DNA from: Annona cherimola
Taxonomy: Eukaryota; Streptophyta; Magnoliopsida; Magnoliales; Annonaceae
Length of the DNA: 64,000 nucleotides
NCBI GenBank assembly: GCA_030490835.1
Contig: CM059977.1
Location: forward strand, 9,514,765 to 9,578,764
Reading direction: 5' to 3'
Of the stretch, positions 34,241 through 46,043 are shown in pieces (position 1 is the first letter of the stretch; each line of letters opens with the position of its first letter). Under the pieces are notes generated by a model. It did no database searches and was not told where the DNA came from. It worked only from the letters and a program-made list of their open reading frames with translations. Made by a program: the position numbers and the translations under genes.

Positions 34241-34765
34241 ATCGCCTGTCGAGAGAGAGACAGATAGCGGGAGGGAGACGAGAGAGGAGAGAGGTTAGGG
34301 AGGGGACCGGTCGAAAATCTTCATTCTGACAGGGGCTGGTATGTATTTTCTCGGGCATTAATTCCTCTGCTACGGCGCAGTCTCTTTGACGATTCATCCA
34401 ACGGTCTACGCTTCCTCCGCACGATCCAACGGCTGCGAGCGCTGGTCGGAAACGATGGATTCGACCGACCGGTCGTAAATGATCACAACTCTTCATCTTC
34501 CCCTTCTAACAGAAGAGTTTTCCTTCTTTGTTGCAAAATTTCCACTCACATGATATGTTATTTCACCCCTTAGTTGATTTCCTCTGAGATAATGTCTTCC
34601 TGGCAGTGAAGATGACTTTGATTGGGCTGAATTTCTCCTTTTGAGTTACAACGATTTGAAAACTTTAGGTTTTACTGTATAGAATTTCCTCAGACGTGAA
34701 GCGCTCTAAAGTCACTGAATTTGAGTTTTTCTCAGCTGACACAAAAACCTCAGTGTATCCTAGAG

Positions 34766-35600
34766 TGTGTTTAAAAAGTGATAAAACTTTCATATGTGTT
34801 TAAAAACTGAAAAAAAATTTAAATATGTTATATGTGTTTAAAAACTGAAATTTTTTTAAATATGTTTGGGAAATGATAAAATTTTTAATGAAAAAATTTT
34901 TATGTGAAAATTTTTAAAATGAAAAAAAATAATGTGACATGATGGGAGGTAATGACAAGGACTAAGGAGAATAAAGTTGAAATTTGTATGTTAGTTGTAT
35001 AAGTAGTTATGTATAAATGATTAAAATGTATGATAGTTTTATAGAAAAAAGTGAAAGAATAATTTTAAACTAAGGTAAGTATAGAAAGTGAACATTTTTA
35101 TATTGAAAAGTTTTAATTTAAAAGATTTTAAATATTAACAAACACTCCTGAAAAGTTTTTGACATAAAAGTTTTTAAAATAGAAGAAAATGATGTAATAT
35201 AGTAAAGATAATTATGAGAAGTAAAAAAAAAAATTTAGTTGTATAAGTAGTTGTATAGAAATGATTGAAAAATAAGGTAGTTGTATGAGAATATGTAAAA
35301 AAAATTTTAAAATAGAATAGTAATAAAAATTTAAAAGTTTTAATTAAAAATTTTTTTATGTGAAAAAACATCCCCCGAAAACTTTTCAAACTAAAGCTTC
35401 TCACTATCCTCAACTATTTTGTTTTAAATTATTTGTTATATCTTTCGGTTTAATTATTCTACTTTATTTTTATACAATTAATTATATAACTAACGTACTT
35501 ATTTCAACTTTATTTTTTTTTACTCTTCATTATTACCGCTATCATATCACATTATTTTTTACCAATTGAAAATTTTTTATATTAAAAATATTTTACAGAA
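34766..35600. repeat. Cluster of dispersed gtgtttaaaaagtgataaaac repeats
   Basis: At least two members of the AT-rich family described at 16026-16850, partly in opposite orientation (35340-35600 resembles the inverse complement). A short unit (tatgtgtttaaaaactgaaa) is repeated at 34793 and 34831. Confidence 0.45.
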
Positions 35601-36194
35601 CTGTTTCTGAGTAACCGGGTTATATAGAAACAGTTTCATATAATTCCTTCCGTTTTTTAGATTTTAATGTTTGATGGAAAATCTATTCATTTTATTATAT
35701 TTAACATTATTTATTTAACTAAGAGACTAAGTTTCATTCAAATCCAATAAGTGCATAGGACATATTTTTTAAAAAAATAGGTACATTCATGTATAAATTA
35801 GAAAAAAATACTTAGATTCATTCACATATATATTATAATATAACAATATTTTATAGAATCATTTATCGATATATTTATGATATTTTAGATAGTTTAGATA
35901 TCGTAAATACTACTTAAAATTGATATTTAATGTTAAATTATTTTATTACGTTGATTTTACATGTTTGTACATGAGACCTACAAATGGTGATTCTAGACAA
36001 ATGAAAGAGTTTCCGTAATAATATAAATAATGCTAAATATCATAGATGGAGTGGATTTTCTATTTACCATCTTGATGTTAAATGGATGAGATTATATCAA
36101 AAAATGGTTTCATAAAAACACTCTTGAATATTTTATACAAAATTTTTATCACTTTCTAAACACACTTTTAAACTAAAACGATGTTAGCGGAGGC

Positions 36195-36455
36195 TAAAAG
36201 GTGTCTTTGTCTTTAGTTTTTTATTTTTCATAAAAATATTTTTATAGATTTAACTCATATACTAAATTTTATATGTGTCTATAAATTTTTACATTCAATG
36301 GGTGAAAATGACTTAAATACTCCAAGTATTGATATTTGAAAATAAAAATATATATATCCAAAAATTGCAAAACTTGGTATATAAGTTAAAATACACTTAA
36401 AACATTTTCATTAAAAACTTAGAAATTTAAAATAAACAGATCGGACTAACATAAT
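36195..36455. repeat. AT-rich fold-back repeat
   Basis: Inverted halves with the same core as 4048-4330; boundaries approximate. Confidence 0.4.
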
Positions 36456-37139
36456 CTTATGTTTGCCCTGGCTAACAAGATCTTAACTGTTAATTGTAAT
36501 TATTATTTGTTTGGATGATATATGCTTTAATGCAACTAGCTGTATGGTATCACAAAATAAAGCGAAATTGGATCGTGAAGGCTTATATAATAGATTCAAA
36601 TGAGAAAAAGGTCAACGCTGCCGGGAAAATATAGAAATTCTCTTTACTAGTTTTTTTAAATTTATTTATTTCTCCAAATATTTACTAGTTTTTTTTTATA
36701 TCTCTAAACACTATAAAAACAAATTATTCAAGTGGCCTGCCTTCAATCTTTGTCTCCTAAAAGAATACTATGTATTGGTGGTGAATACTATTTATCTGAA
36801 AAAAAAAAAATTAATGCAAGTCACTCATTCAATGAATTTTCGTAATGCTGTAGCACAGGAGATTGCACCTGCAACATTCATGATTGGTTTATTGAGTCCT
36901 GCCTTCAAAAGAATATAAAACTATTCTTGACAGTTTCCATGGGCTCGTTTGCAAATAACTGCAAACTATAGAAGGTCATTTTCTTTTTTAAAAGTATGGG
37001 TATGTTTACAATGATAGCAAATAACATGGGTATGCTTGCAAAATATCAATAAAAGGTTATTTTCAAAATACAGATTTTGGGTATAACCTGGAAATCAAAA
37101 ACTTGTGAAATGATATATACTAAGCTGATGCATCGTATA

Positions 37140-37503
37140 TTGTTTAACTAGGCCATTTCCTTCATTTGGTTTTCTATTGCAGGCTTGAAGCAATAATATT
37201 TGGTTGCTAAATGTGTTAAACAAAGACTGGAAAATGAAATTCCACCAAGCCAAGCTAAGCCAAACACCCTCAGGTCTACTCAAAGCCGAACTCAAGGAAC
37301 AAGATGTACGGCTGATGCTCCAAACTCTTAACCCGGCAACTCAGATAGAGAACTTAAAGGATATCGAAATCTCTAAGCCCCCAAAATCACAACCTTTGTG
37401 CTCCTAAAGCTTAATACTGTACCTGATCAGGAACCGATCCATGCGTGCAAGGGACTGGCGTTGCAGGTAGTAGTTGCAATTGCAGCTGGTGGTGTTTCCC
37501 AAC
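37140..37503 (+). promoter_or_regulatory. 5' flank of TK5
   Basis: Homologous to the flanks of TK2, TK3 and TK4. It has acceptor-like TTGCAG sequences near 37180 and 37463, and in-frame TAG TAG just upstream of the coding frame, which places the start at the ATG at 37504. Confidence 0.4.
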
Positions 37504-38080
37504 ATGGTCATCCCTTCTTTGTTCCCTTTTGCTCGTCATCGTTGGAAACAACGGAAGGATGCCTGCATTACCAGCCTCTGCAGAGATTTGGTCAATTCGG
37601 GCCTTTGCCAAATGTTCCCCCTTGCGGAGATCAAGAAGGCGACTGAAGACTTCAACGAGCATCTCGAGATTGGAGATGGAAGGGTCTATAGAGGATTTAT
37701 TAATGGTAGAGAAGGAGCCTGGAAGGAAGTTGCCATCAAGCGTGTAAACCCTCTGTCCGAATGTGGGTTGCTCTGGTTCAAAATGGAGATTGAGATGCTC
37801 TCCAGGTTACGCCACCGTAACCTTATTGCCCTCCTTGGTTTCTGTTTGGAAAACAAGGAGAAGATCATTGTTTACGACTGCATGGCACGTGGGACCCTCC
37901 GCCAGCATCTCTACGGGACACAAATGCCTCCCCTCCCTTGGAATCTCAGACTTGAAATTTGCATCGGAGCTGCCCGTTGCCTTCAATACCTCCACGCTGA
38001 GGCTACTAGTCACGTTATCGTCCACAGAGATGTGAGGACGGGGCACATTCTCCTTGATTCAAACTGGGATACCAAGATCA

Positions 38081-38710
38081 TGTTGGGATTTTAGCCTATC
38101 CCCTTTTTGTGTGGATTAAACAGGAATAATTAATCACAGACAATAAATATTGCAAATGATAAACAATCAAACCACGGAAAAACACACCACAATTTTACGT
38201 GGAAAATCCCTCTTTACCAAAGGGAAAAACCACGGGACCCAGTCCACGTAAATCTTCCACTATAAAATAATGGGAATACAATGCAATGTCTTCTCTAGTA
38301 AAAACTAGAGGATTTCATCATCACAATAAGGATGGATTTTAATACAGAAATTAACCAGGATAGATCTCACCAAATCTGAGATGACGGCGGAATTTTCTCT
38401 CTTGATGGCTGGAAGAGATAACTGCCGTAGAAGCCTTGAGCATATGACGATAAAATCCGGAGCTGCTGCTGCTGCTTCTCTGAAATCTGAGAAGGGAAGA
38501 GAGACTCTCTCTCTGACGAAAAAAAAATCGTCGCTGCCGAGAGAGGAGACGCTGCCGAGAGGAGAAGAGAGAGAGATGTGATATCTCTCTCTCTCTCACA
38601 CGCCGAAAGCAGAAAAGGAGGGGGACAAGAGCAGGTGGGGCATTATTGAATAATGCCAAATGGGTGGGGCCCCCCACTTTTGACTTCACGTGGGAGGAAC
38701 CCACCTAACA
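38081..38710 (-). repeat. Copia 3' LTR (element orientation)
   Basis: 630 bp, adjacent to the polypurine tract, so it is the 3' LTR of the minus-strand element. Contains (CT)n and (GCT)n tracts. Short ORFs inside it recur in the other LTR and are not genes. Confidence 0.93.
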
Positions 38711-38726
38711 AATCTCCCCCTTCCGA

Positions 38727-41700
38727 CTACGTGGAGGAATTTGTCATCCCAACGATAGAACGACAAACTTCAAGCTTCTCCCTTGGTAGAGCCTTCGTCA
38801 ACATATCAGAGCCATTATAATCGGTATGGATTTTCTCAAGTTCAAACAACTTGTCATTAATAGCTTCTCTTATCCAATGATACCTCACATCAATGTGCTT
38901 TGATCTTGCATGAAAAGAAGAATTCTTACCAAGGTGAATTGCGCTTTGACTATCACAAAATACTATATATCTCTGTTGTTTGAAGCCAAGCTCATGTAAA
39001 AACCTCTTCATCCACAATATTTCTTTGCATGCTTCAGTCGCTGCAATGAATTCTGCTTCGGTTGTAGAAAGTGCAACACATTTCTGTAGCCTTGATTGCC
39101 AAGCTACAGCTCCCCCTGCAAAAGTAATCAAGGAACCAGAGGTAGACTTTCGAGTGTCCACATCTCCTGCCATATCTGCATCTGTGTAGCCAATTAGTAA
39201 GGGTTTCTCATTGCCAAAACAAAGTCTCAAACTGGAAGTACCTCGTAGATATCTCATAATCCACTTAACTGCATTCCAATGCTCTCTCCCAGGATTGGAC
39301 AAGAACCGGCTAACAATACCAACTGCATAAGCTATGTCTGGCCTTGTACATACCATTGCATACATCAAACTTCCTACAGCTGAAGCATATGGAACCCTTT
39401 CCATGTCCTTCTTTTCTATGTCTGTAGAGGGACACTGCTCGATGTTTAGCTTAAAGTGGGTGACAAGAGGAGAGTTAACCGCTTTAGCTCTGTCCATGTT
39501 GAACCTCTGAAGTACTTTCTCAATGTACTTCTCTTGTGACAGATATAACTTCTTGGCATTCCTCTCACGATGAATGCTTATGCCAAGAATTTGTTTTGCT
39601 GGCCCTAAATCCTTCATAGCAAAAACTTTACTTAGCTGCATCTTCAACCTGTCAATCCTCAAAGAATTTCTGCCAATAATCAACATATCATCGACATAAA
39701 GCAATAGTATAATAAAATCATCATCAGAGAATTTCTGCACAAAGACACAATGATCAGAAGTTATTTTTCGGTAGCCATATTTCCCCATAACTGACTCAAA
39801 CTTCTTATACAATTGTCTTGGTGCTTGCTTCAAACCATAAAGGCTTTTCCTCAGCTTACACACATAATCCTCTTTTCCTTTTTCCACGAAACCCTCTGGC
39901 TGCTCCATATAAATTTCCTTGTCTAATTCACCATGGAGAAAAGCAGTCTTTACATCCATCTGTTCAATTTCCAAATCAAAACTAGCAGCTAGACCCAAAA
40001 CCACACGAATAGAAGACATTTTAACAACCGGAGAAAAAATCTCATCAAAATCAATACCTTTCTTTTGATTGAATCCCTTGACGACCAATCTAGCTTTGTA
40101 TCGAGGTTGTGTAGTATCTTGTTCTTGCTTCACTCTGTATACCCACTTGTTCTTCAAAGCTCTTTTGCCCATAGGCAACTTTACCAACTCAAATGTATGA
40201 TTTTCATGCAGTGACTTCATCTCATCTCTCATGGCTTCAACCCACTCCTTCTTGTGTTCATCTTCCATGGCTTCTGCATAACATTCGGGCTCTCCCCCGT
40301 CAGTCAGTAACACATATTCATCAACAGAATATCGTGTAGAAGGATGGCGATCTCTAGTAGACCTCCTGAGTGGAACATCTGGTGGAACTTCTGGTACTGG
40401 TGACTGCTCAACAATGCCATCATTAATCTCAACCTGTGTATGAGTATCAACATCAACTGTACCATCCTGGTCATCTTGAACTTCATCTCTAACCTGTACT
40501 GGCACATGTGTCAAAGGAACTGGATCCAAGTCTGTTAAATTATCATAATATTGAGAAACTGTTTTAACTGTTTTCTCAATATCTTGTATGGTTTGGTCTT
40601 CCATAAACACAACATCTCGGCTTCTTACAAGCTTTTTCTGTACCGGATCATAAAACCTGTAACCAAAATCATCTTGGTCATAGCCAATAAATACACACTG
40701 CCTTGTCTTGACATCAAGCTTAGACCTCTCATCTTTGGGAATATGCACAAAGGCCTTACATCCAAAGACACGCAAGTGACTATAGGATACATCTTTTCCC
40801 AACCAAACTCTGTTTGGAACATCAAAATTTAAAGGAACGCAAGGCGTGAGATTTAACACATGTACAACGGTACTCAAAGCCTCACCCCAAAAAGATCCTG
40901 GCAACTATGCATATGAAAGCAAACATCTTACCCTTTCAACTAGTGTTCTGTTCATCCTCTCAGCTAGCCCATTTAACTGAGGAGTCTTCGGAGGTGTCCT
41001 TTGATGCCTAATACCCAGCTGTTTGCAATATTCATCAAAAGGACCACAATACTCACCTCCATTATCAGTTCTGAAACACTTCAACTTCTTCCCAGTCTGT
41101 CTCTCAACTGAGGTCTGAAACTGTTTAAACACATCTAACACTTGGTCTTTTGTCTTCAAGGTATAGACCCATAACTTCCTTGAATGATCATCTATAAAAG
41201 TCACAAAATAGAGAGCACCACCAAGTGTTTTTACTTTCATGGGACCACAAACATCAGAATATACTAAATCAAGTATACCCGGCTGTCTTGAAGGAGGGGA
41301 TATTTTAAAGGCAACTCTGTTTTGCTTCCCTGCCAAGCAATGAGCACATTTCTTCAATGTTGTATTCTTCAATCCAGAAAGAAGATTTTTCTTTGCCAAA
41401 ACCATCAAACCCTTCTCACTCATGTGGCATAGTCTTCTATGTCATAGCTCTGTTGTACTTTCATTCTCCATTGCATTGATAATACAAGAAGAAACCTTTG
41501 CCTGCATGAAGTACAATGAGGAGCACTTCTTGCCTCTAGCCACAATCATAGAACCTTTAGTAAGCTTCCAATGACCATCATTGAAGGTGTTGCAAAACCC
41601 CTCGTCATCAAGTTTACTTGCTGAAATCAAATTCAAGCGAATATCAGGAATATGTTTAACATTTTTCAAAAGTAACATCGTACCATTGTTGGTCTCCAAG

Positions 41701-42710
41701 CACACATCTCCCATGCCTACGGCTTTAGCTACACCATTGTTACCCATATTAACATTCCCAAAGTCTCCGGATGTATAAGATGTAAAGAAGTCTCTTCGTG
41801 ATGTAGCATGAATGGAGGCACCGCTATCAATCACCCAACTAGTGTCATGGCATGCAAGGTTGACAACATCATCATCATACACAACAAGGAAGTCATCTGT
41901 GATGGCAGAAACTCTATCAACATCATTACTATCATCAGTTTCTTTTTCTATCCCTTTTTCATTTTTGTAGTCTCTTTTGAGTTGTCGACAATACTTCTTT
42001 ATATGCCCCCTTTTACCACAGTGATAACACTCAACATTGGCAAACCTGTTTGACTTGCTTTTGCTTCTGTCTCTGTTCTTCGGACCTTTACTCTTGCTCC
42101 TCCTCCTCTTTTCCATGACTAAGACATCTGACTGTGACGGACCCTGTGACTTTCTTCTCATCTCTTCATTTAAAACACTACTCTTAGCCAAATCCATAGT
42201 GATTACACCATTTGGAGCTGAGTTAGATACCGACATTCTAAACGTCTCCCACGAGTCCGGCAATGTGCCTAGAAGCCATAACCCCTGCACCTCATCTTCA
42301 AACTTGATATTCATCCCAGCCAACTGATTAAGAATTCCCTGGTAAGCATTCAAGTGATCTGATAAAGGAGTTCCATCCCTGTATTTCAAGCCCATCAACT
42401 TCTTTATTAGAAACAACTTGTTGTTCCCGGTTTTTCGAGCATACAGTTGTTCAAGCCTGTCCCATAAAGAACGTGCATGTGTTTCCTCACTGACATGGTT
42501 TAAAACATTATCATCTACCCACTGTCTGATATACCCACATACTTGACGATGAAGCAAAGTCCATTCAGCATCAGTTTTATCTACCGGTTTCTGTTCCGCA
42601 AACACAGGCAAATAAAAATCTTTAACATACAGCAGGTCTTCCATTTTTCCCTTCCACACATGATAATTTGAACCATTCAAATTAATCATTCTACTTGTAT
42701 TAACCTCCAT
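38727..42710 (-). pseudogene. Copia gag-pol polyprotein with two in-frame stop codons
   Basis: One continuous frame from the ATG at 42710 to the stop at 38727, broken by TGA at 41444-41442 and TAG at 40907-40905 with no frameshift. Order: gag with a CCHC zinc knuckle ([14 protein letters not shown]), aspartic protease ([10 protein letters not shown]), integrase with its zinc finger and core (DNGGEY), reverse transcriptase with YVDDM, and RNase H (GYTDADMAGD). Both stops look like single transitions from the usual Trp and Gln codons. The element could not make full pol itself but could be mobilised in trans. Confidence 0.93.
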
Positions 42711-42758
42711 TGTTCAACACAAGGCACAAGATTACTAAAACCACGCTCTGATACCACT

Positions 42759-43394
42759 TGATGGGATTTTAGCCTATCCCCTTTTTGTGTGGATTAAACA
42801 GGAATAATTAATCACAGACAATAAATATTGCAAATGATAAACAATCAAACCACGGAAAAACACACCACAATTTTACGTGGAAAACCCCTCTTTACCAAAG
42901 GGAAAAACCACGGGACCCAGTCCACGTAAATCTTCCACTATAAAATAATGGGAATACAATGCAATGTCTTCTCTAGTAAAAACTAGAGGATTTCATCATC
43001 ACAATAAGGATGGATTTTAATACAGAAATTAACCAGGATAGATCTCACCAAATCTGAGATGACGGCGGAATTTTCTCTCTTGATGGCTGGAAGAGATAAC
43101 TGCCGTAGAAGCCTTGAGCATATGACGATAAAATCCGGAGCTACTGCTGCTGCTGCTGCTTCTCTGAAATCTGAGAAGGGAAGAGAGACTCTCTCTCTGA
43201 CGAAAAAAAAATCGTCGCTGCCGAGAGAGGAGACGCTGCCGAGAGGAGAAGAGAGAGAGATGTGATATCTCTCTCTCTCTCACACGCCGAAAGCAGAAAA
43301 GGAGGGGGACAAGAGCAGGTGGGGCATTATTGAATAATGCCAAATGGGTGGGGCCCCCCACTTTTGACTTCACGTGGGAGAAACCCACCTAACA
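42759..43394 (-). repeat. Copia 5' LTR (element orientation)
   Basis: 636 bp, next to the primer binding site, hence the 5' LTR of the minus-strand element. Nearly identical to 38081-38710; six bases longer in the GCT repeat. Confidence 0.93.
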
Positions 43395-45630
43395 GATCAC
43401 AGGTTTGGGACTTTCCACAGTATGTTACATGCAAGAAAACAACCATGTAACCACCTCCGTAGTGGGTACATTTGGATATTTGGATCCAGAATACATGCGT
43501 AATGCGCAGGTGTCAGAAAAGTCAGATGTGTACTCACTTGGGGTAGTGTTATTGGAAGTCCTTTGTGTACGCTTGCCACTCAACGTTTCTTTGCCAGATA
43601 ATGAGCGCTGCTTAGCCGAAAATTTCCTGCAACATGGGACGCTGCAAGAGATGATAGACCCCTATCTAAAAGGGAAGATAACACCAAAGAGCTTAGAGCT
43701 GTTTGCAGAAACGGCTACCATGTGCTTGGCTGATCATGGGATCGACCGACCAACAATAGGGGATGTCATTCGAAACCTCGAATTTGCATTGCATTTGCAG
43801 GAAAGTACTGCGATTGTGACACCCTCAACTTTGGCACATAATAAGCCCGAAATAGCAGATGTAGGCCAAATGGACATGAGCACGTACAAATTTGTACAGT
43901 TGCTGCCCCCCTGCCAGTACATCTCCTTGAAAAATATTAAGCGTGCCACTAATAACTTTGATGAGAACCACCGCATTGGAGGTGAGTTCAGTAGGATCTA
44001 TAAGGGAGACATTGTGGGTGTAAATGCTCCGAATGCGATCAAGCGTGCTATAGACAGAAGTAAGTTCCAGACAGAGACTATGATCCTCTCGAGGCTATGC
44101 CATCGCAACATTGTTTCCTTGGTTGGTTGCTGCAACAAGTTCTCAGAAATGATCCTTATTTATGATTATATGGCTCTCGGGAACCTTCAACAACACCTCT
44201 ACAATCCTGAAATTGAACCCCTCACGTGGACGAGGAGGCTTCATATCTGCATTGGGGTTGCTCGTGCCTTGAACTACATACACCATGGGGCTTGTAGTGA
44301 AGTTATCATCCACCGAGACGTCAAAACAGCTAATATCCTTCTCGGCGATGATTTTGTCCCTAAGCTTTCAGGTTTTGGAAGACAGGATGCAGACATCGTG
44401 AGCACCATTGGATATATGGATCCTGAGTACTTCCGGGATCAGCTACTAACGGAAAAGTCAGATGTGTATTCATTTGGGGTGATGTTATTTGAAGTCCTGT
44501 GCGCTAGGCGGCCACGGGACGTGTCGCTGCTCGATGAACAAGTCGACCTGGCCACGTGGGCTCTGCATTGCCTACATAATGGCATAATGGAAGAGTTCAT
44601 TGATCCCCATCTAAGAAAGAAGGTTACGCCAGAGTGTTTTGAAGTTTTTGTGGAGGTTGCGAAACAATGCTTAGCTGATAGAAGAGAAGATCGACCAACA
44701 ATGAAGAACGTGTTACGGAACCTTGAATCTGCTCTCCAGCTCCAAGTAAGTGCAGACATGGACGACTTCTGCTGTAAGATTTTCACCTTTGCAGAGATTC
44801 GTAAGGCGACTAATGACTTTGATGAGATCCTTCATATAGGAGAAGGTACGTTTGGTAAAGTCTACAGGGGAGCCATTGAGGGTGGAGCTACCCATGTTGC
44901 AATCAAGCGTGAAAGTCCAAAAACCCGACTGAAATTCTGCAACTACAGAAATGAGATTGAGATGCTCTTCAATCTACGCCATCACCACCTTGTCTCCTTC
45001 ATCGGCTGCTGTGTGAAGGAGTTAGAGATAATCCTCGTCTACAACTATATGGCACATGGGAGCCTTCAGGACCATCTATACAAGTCACAAAAGCCTCCTC
45101 TCCCATGGAAGAAAAGACTTGAGATCTGCATAGGGGTTGCCCGTGGCTTGCATTACCTCCACACTGGAGCTACTGGTGAAACTATTGTCCATGGAGCAGT
45201 TCATACGGGCAACGTCCTCCTCGATTACAAGTGGGTTTCCAAGCTATCTGATATTGGACCGTTGACAAGGGGCTCTACGCAAGATGTGGATGACTTTCCA
45301 AAGTCAGAGAAGTCAGATGTGTTCTCGTTTGGGTTGGTATTGTTTGAAACCCTCTGCGGAAGGCCATCATTAGACCGTTCATTGCCGGGGAATAAGGCCT
45401 GGTTGGCTCGGTGGGCCTTGCATTGCTACGAGAATGACACGGTAGAGGAGATCATAGATCCACATCTACAAGGGAAGATCAGGCCAGAGTGCTTGAAGAA
45501 GTTTGTGGAAACTGCTGTGAAGTGCTTGGCTGACCGCAGAGCTGATCGGCCAGAAATGGGGGATGTGGTGTCCGATCTTGAATTAGCACTCCATCTGCAA
45601 GAACTCTCAGACGCTGAGGATGGTCAGTGA

Positions 45631-46043
45631 CTCATGTTTTTATTTCCCCAATGGACTTCTCATCTTTTTCAGATAGTTGTTGTTCTTAACTGTAAGGAAG
45701 TGGCTACTCTTCTCGTGCTTATGTTTTCTTCGTGCATATATAATATGTGTTGCATTCTAATTGGATCACTTCTCTTGTTGCGCAGAGGGATGCAGAGCAG
45801 CCGCCAATGAACCTTCTTGGTTGGGTTGCTACGCTGGCACACAGATTTTTTCTCTAGTCGTATATTTCAAAATAACATTTCCCGTCGTCATGTTCTTGAG
45901 GGTCCACTCCGTTTTCCAATTATTATTATTATTATTAGTATTTTCGGGCAAGTGCCTGGAGACCATCTCTGTGCAAGCAGAGTCGAGCCAGGAGCCTTTG
46001 CAAAGTTCAGTTGAGAACTGAAGGCAGTGAAACATATACTAGC
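45631..46043. other. 3' flank of TK5
   Basis: The first 130 bases resemble the DNA just downstream of TK1 and TK2, but the longer 3' block seen there is not recognisable; it ends at a hAT-type element. No gene. Confidence 0.4.

Larger units (their letters stand above)
32671..34491. mobile_element. Pack-MULE-like element with captured gene fragments
   Basis: The ends are long imperfect terminal inverted repeats: 32673-32852 and 34312-34491. Shared blocks in inverted order include GAGTT.TGATC, CGACCGGTC, GTTGGAT, CCGTTGGATGA and AATTAATGC. The 9-mer ttcatcttc flanks both sides (32662-32670, 34492-34500), fitting a Mutator-type target duplication, with a 1-2 bp uncertainty at the left end. No transposase. 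The interior carries an NPF transporter fragment (+) and a subtilase fragment (-), hence the Pack-MULE interpretation. Confidence 0.72.
34501..37139. other. AT-rich intergenic DNA
   Basis: No gene recognised. It contains a cluster of dispersed repeats (34766-35600) and a fold-back repeat (36195-36455). Confidence 0.45.
38081..43394 (-). mobile_element. Ty1-copia LTR retrotransposon inserted in TK5
   Basis: A complete element of 5314 bp. The LTRs (38081-38710 and 42759-43394) run TG to CA. The 5-bp target duplication gatca lies at 38076-38080 and 43395-43399. On the minus strand the primer binding site complementary to initiator tRNA-Met is at 42745-42756 and the polypurine tract is at 38711-38722. 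Domain order gag, protease, integrase, RT, RNase H is copia-type; the gag resembles the Tnt1 group. The LTRs differ by four substitutions and one 6-bp GCT-repeat length change, so the insertion is recent. Confidence 0.95.
37504..45630 (+). pseudogene. TK5: triple CrRLK1L-type kinase gene split by a Ty1-copia element
   Basis: First part 37504-38080: leader with RWKQRK, then the domain A N-lobe (EIGDGRVYRG, VAIK) and a catalytic loop with HRD but His replacing the following Asn (HRDVRTGHILL). The copia element interrupts at the activation segment; the frame resumes at 43400 and stays open to the stop at 45628-45630. Without the insertion the DFG site of A reads GLG, followed by an intact GTFGYLDPEY. 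Domain B (about 43910-44745): AIK lysine, HRD with Lys and Asn intact, GFG for DFG, GYMDPEY. Domain C (about 44780-45600): GEGTFGKVY, VAIK, HGA for HRD, DIG for DFG, shortened activation segment. Apart from the insertion I see no stop or frameshift. As it stands the locus cannot give a full-length protein unless the element is absent or spliced out. Confidence 0.85.

Noticed and set aside
33321..34298. Several plus-strand ORFs of 67-90 codons
   Set aside because: They are antisense shadows of the GC-richer subtilase fragment.
38351..38704. Minus-strand ORF of about 117 codons, with a near-identical one at 43029-43388
   Set aside because: Both lie wholly in the two copia LTRs, are Ser/Arg-rich from simple repeats, and have no domain.
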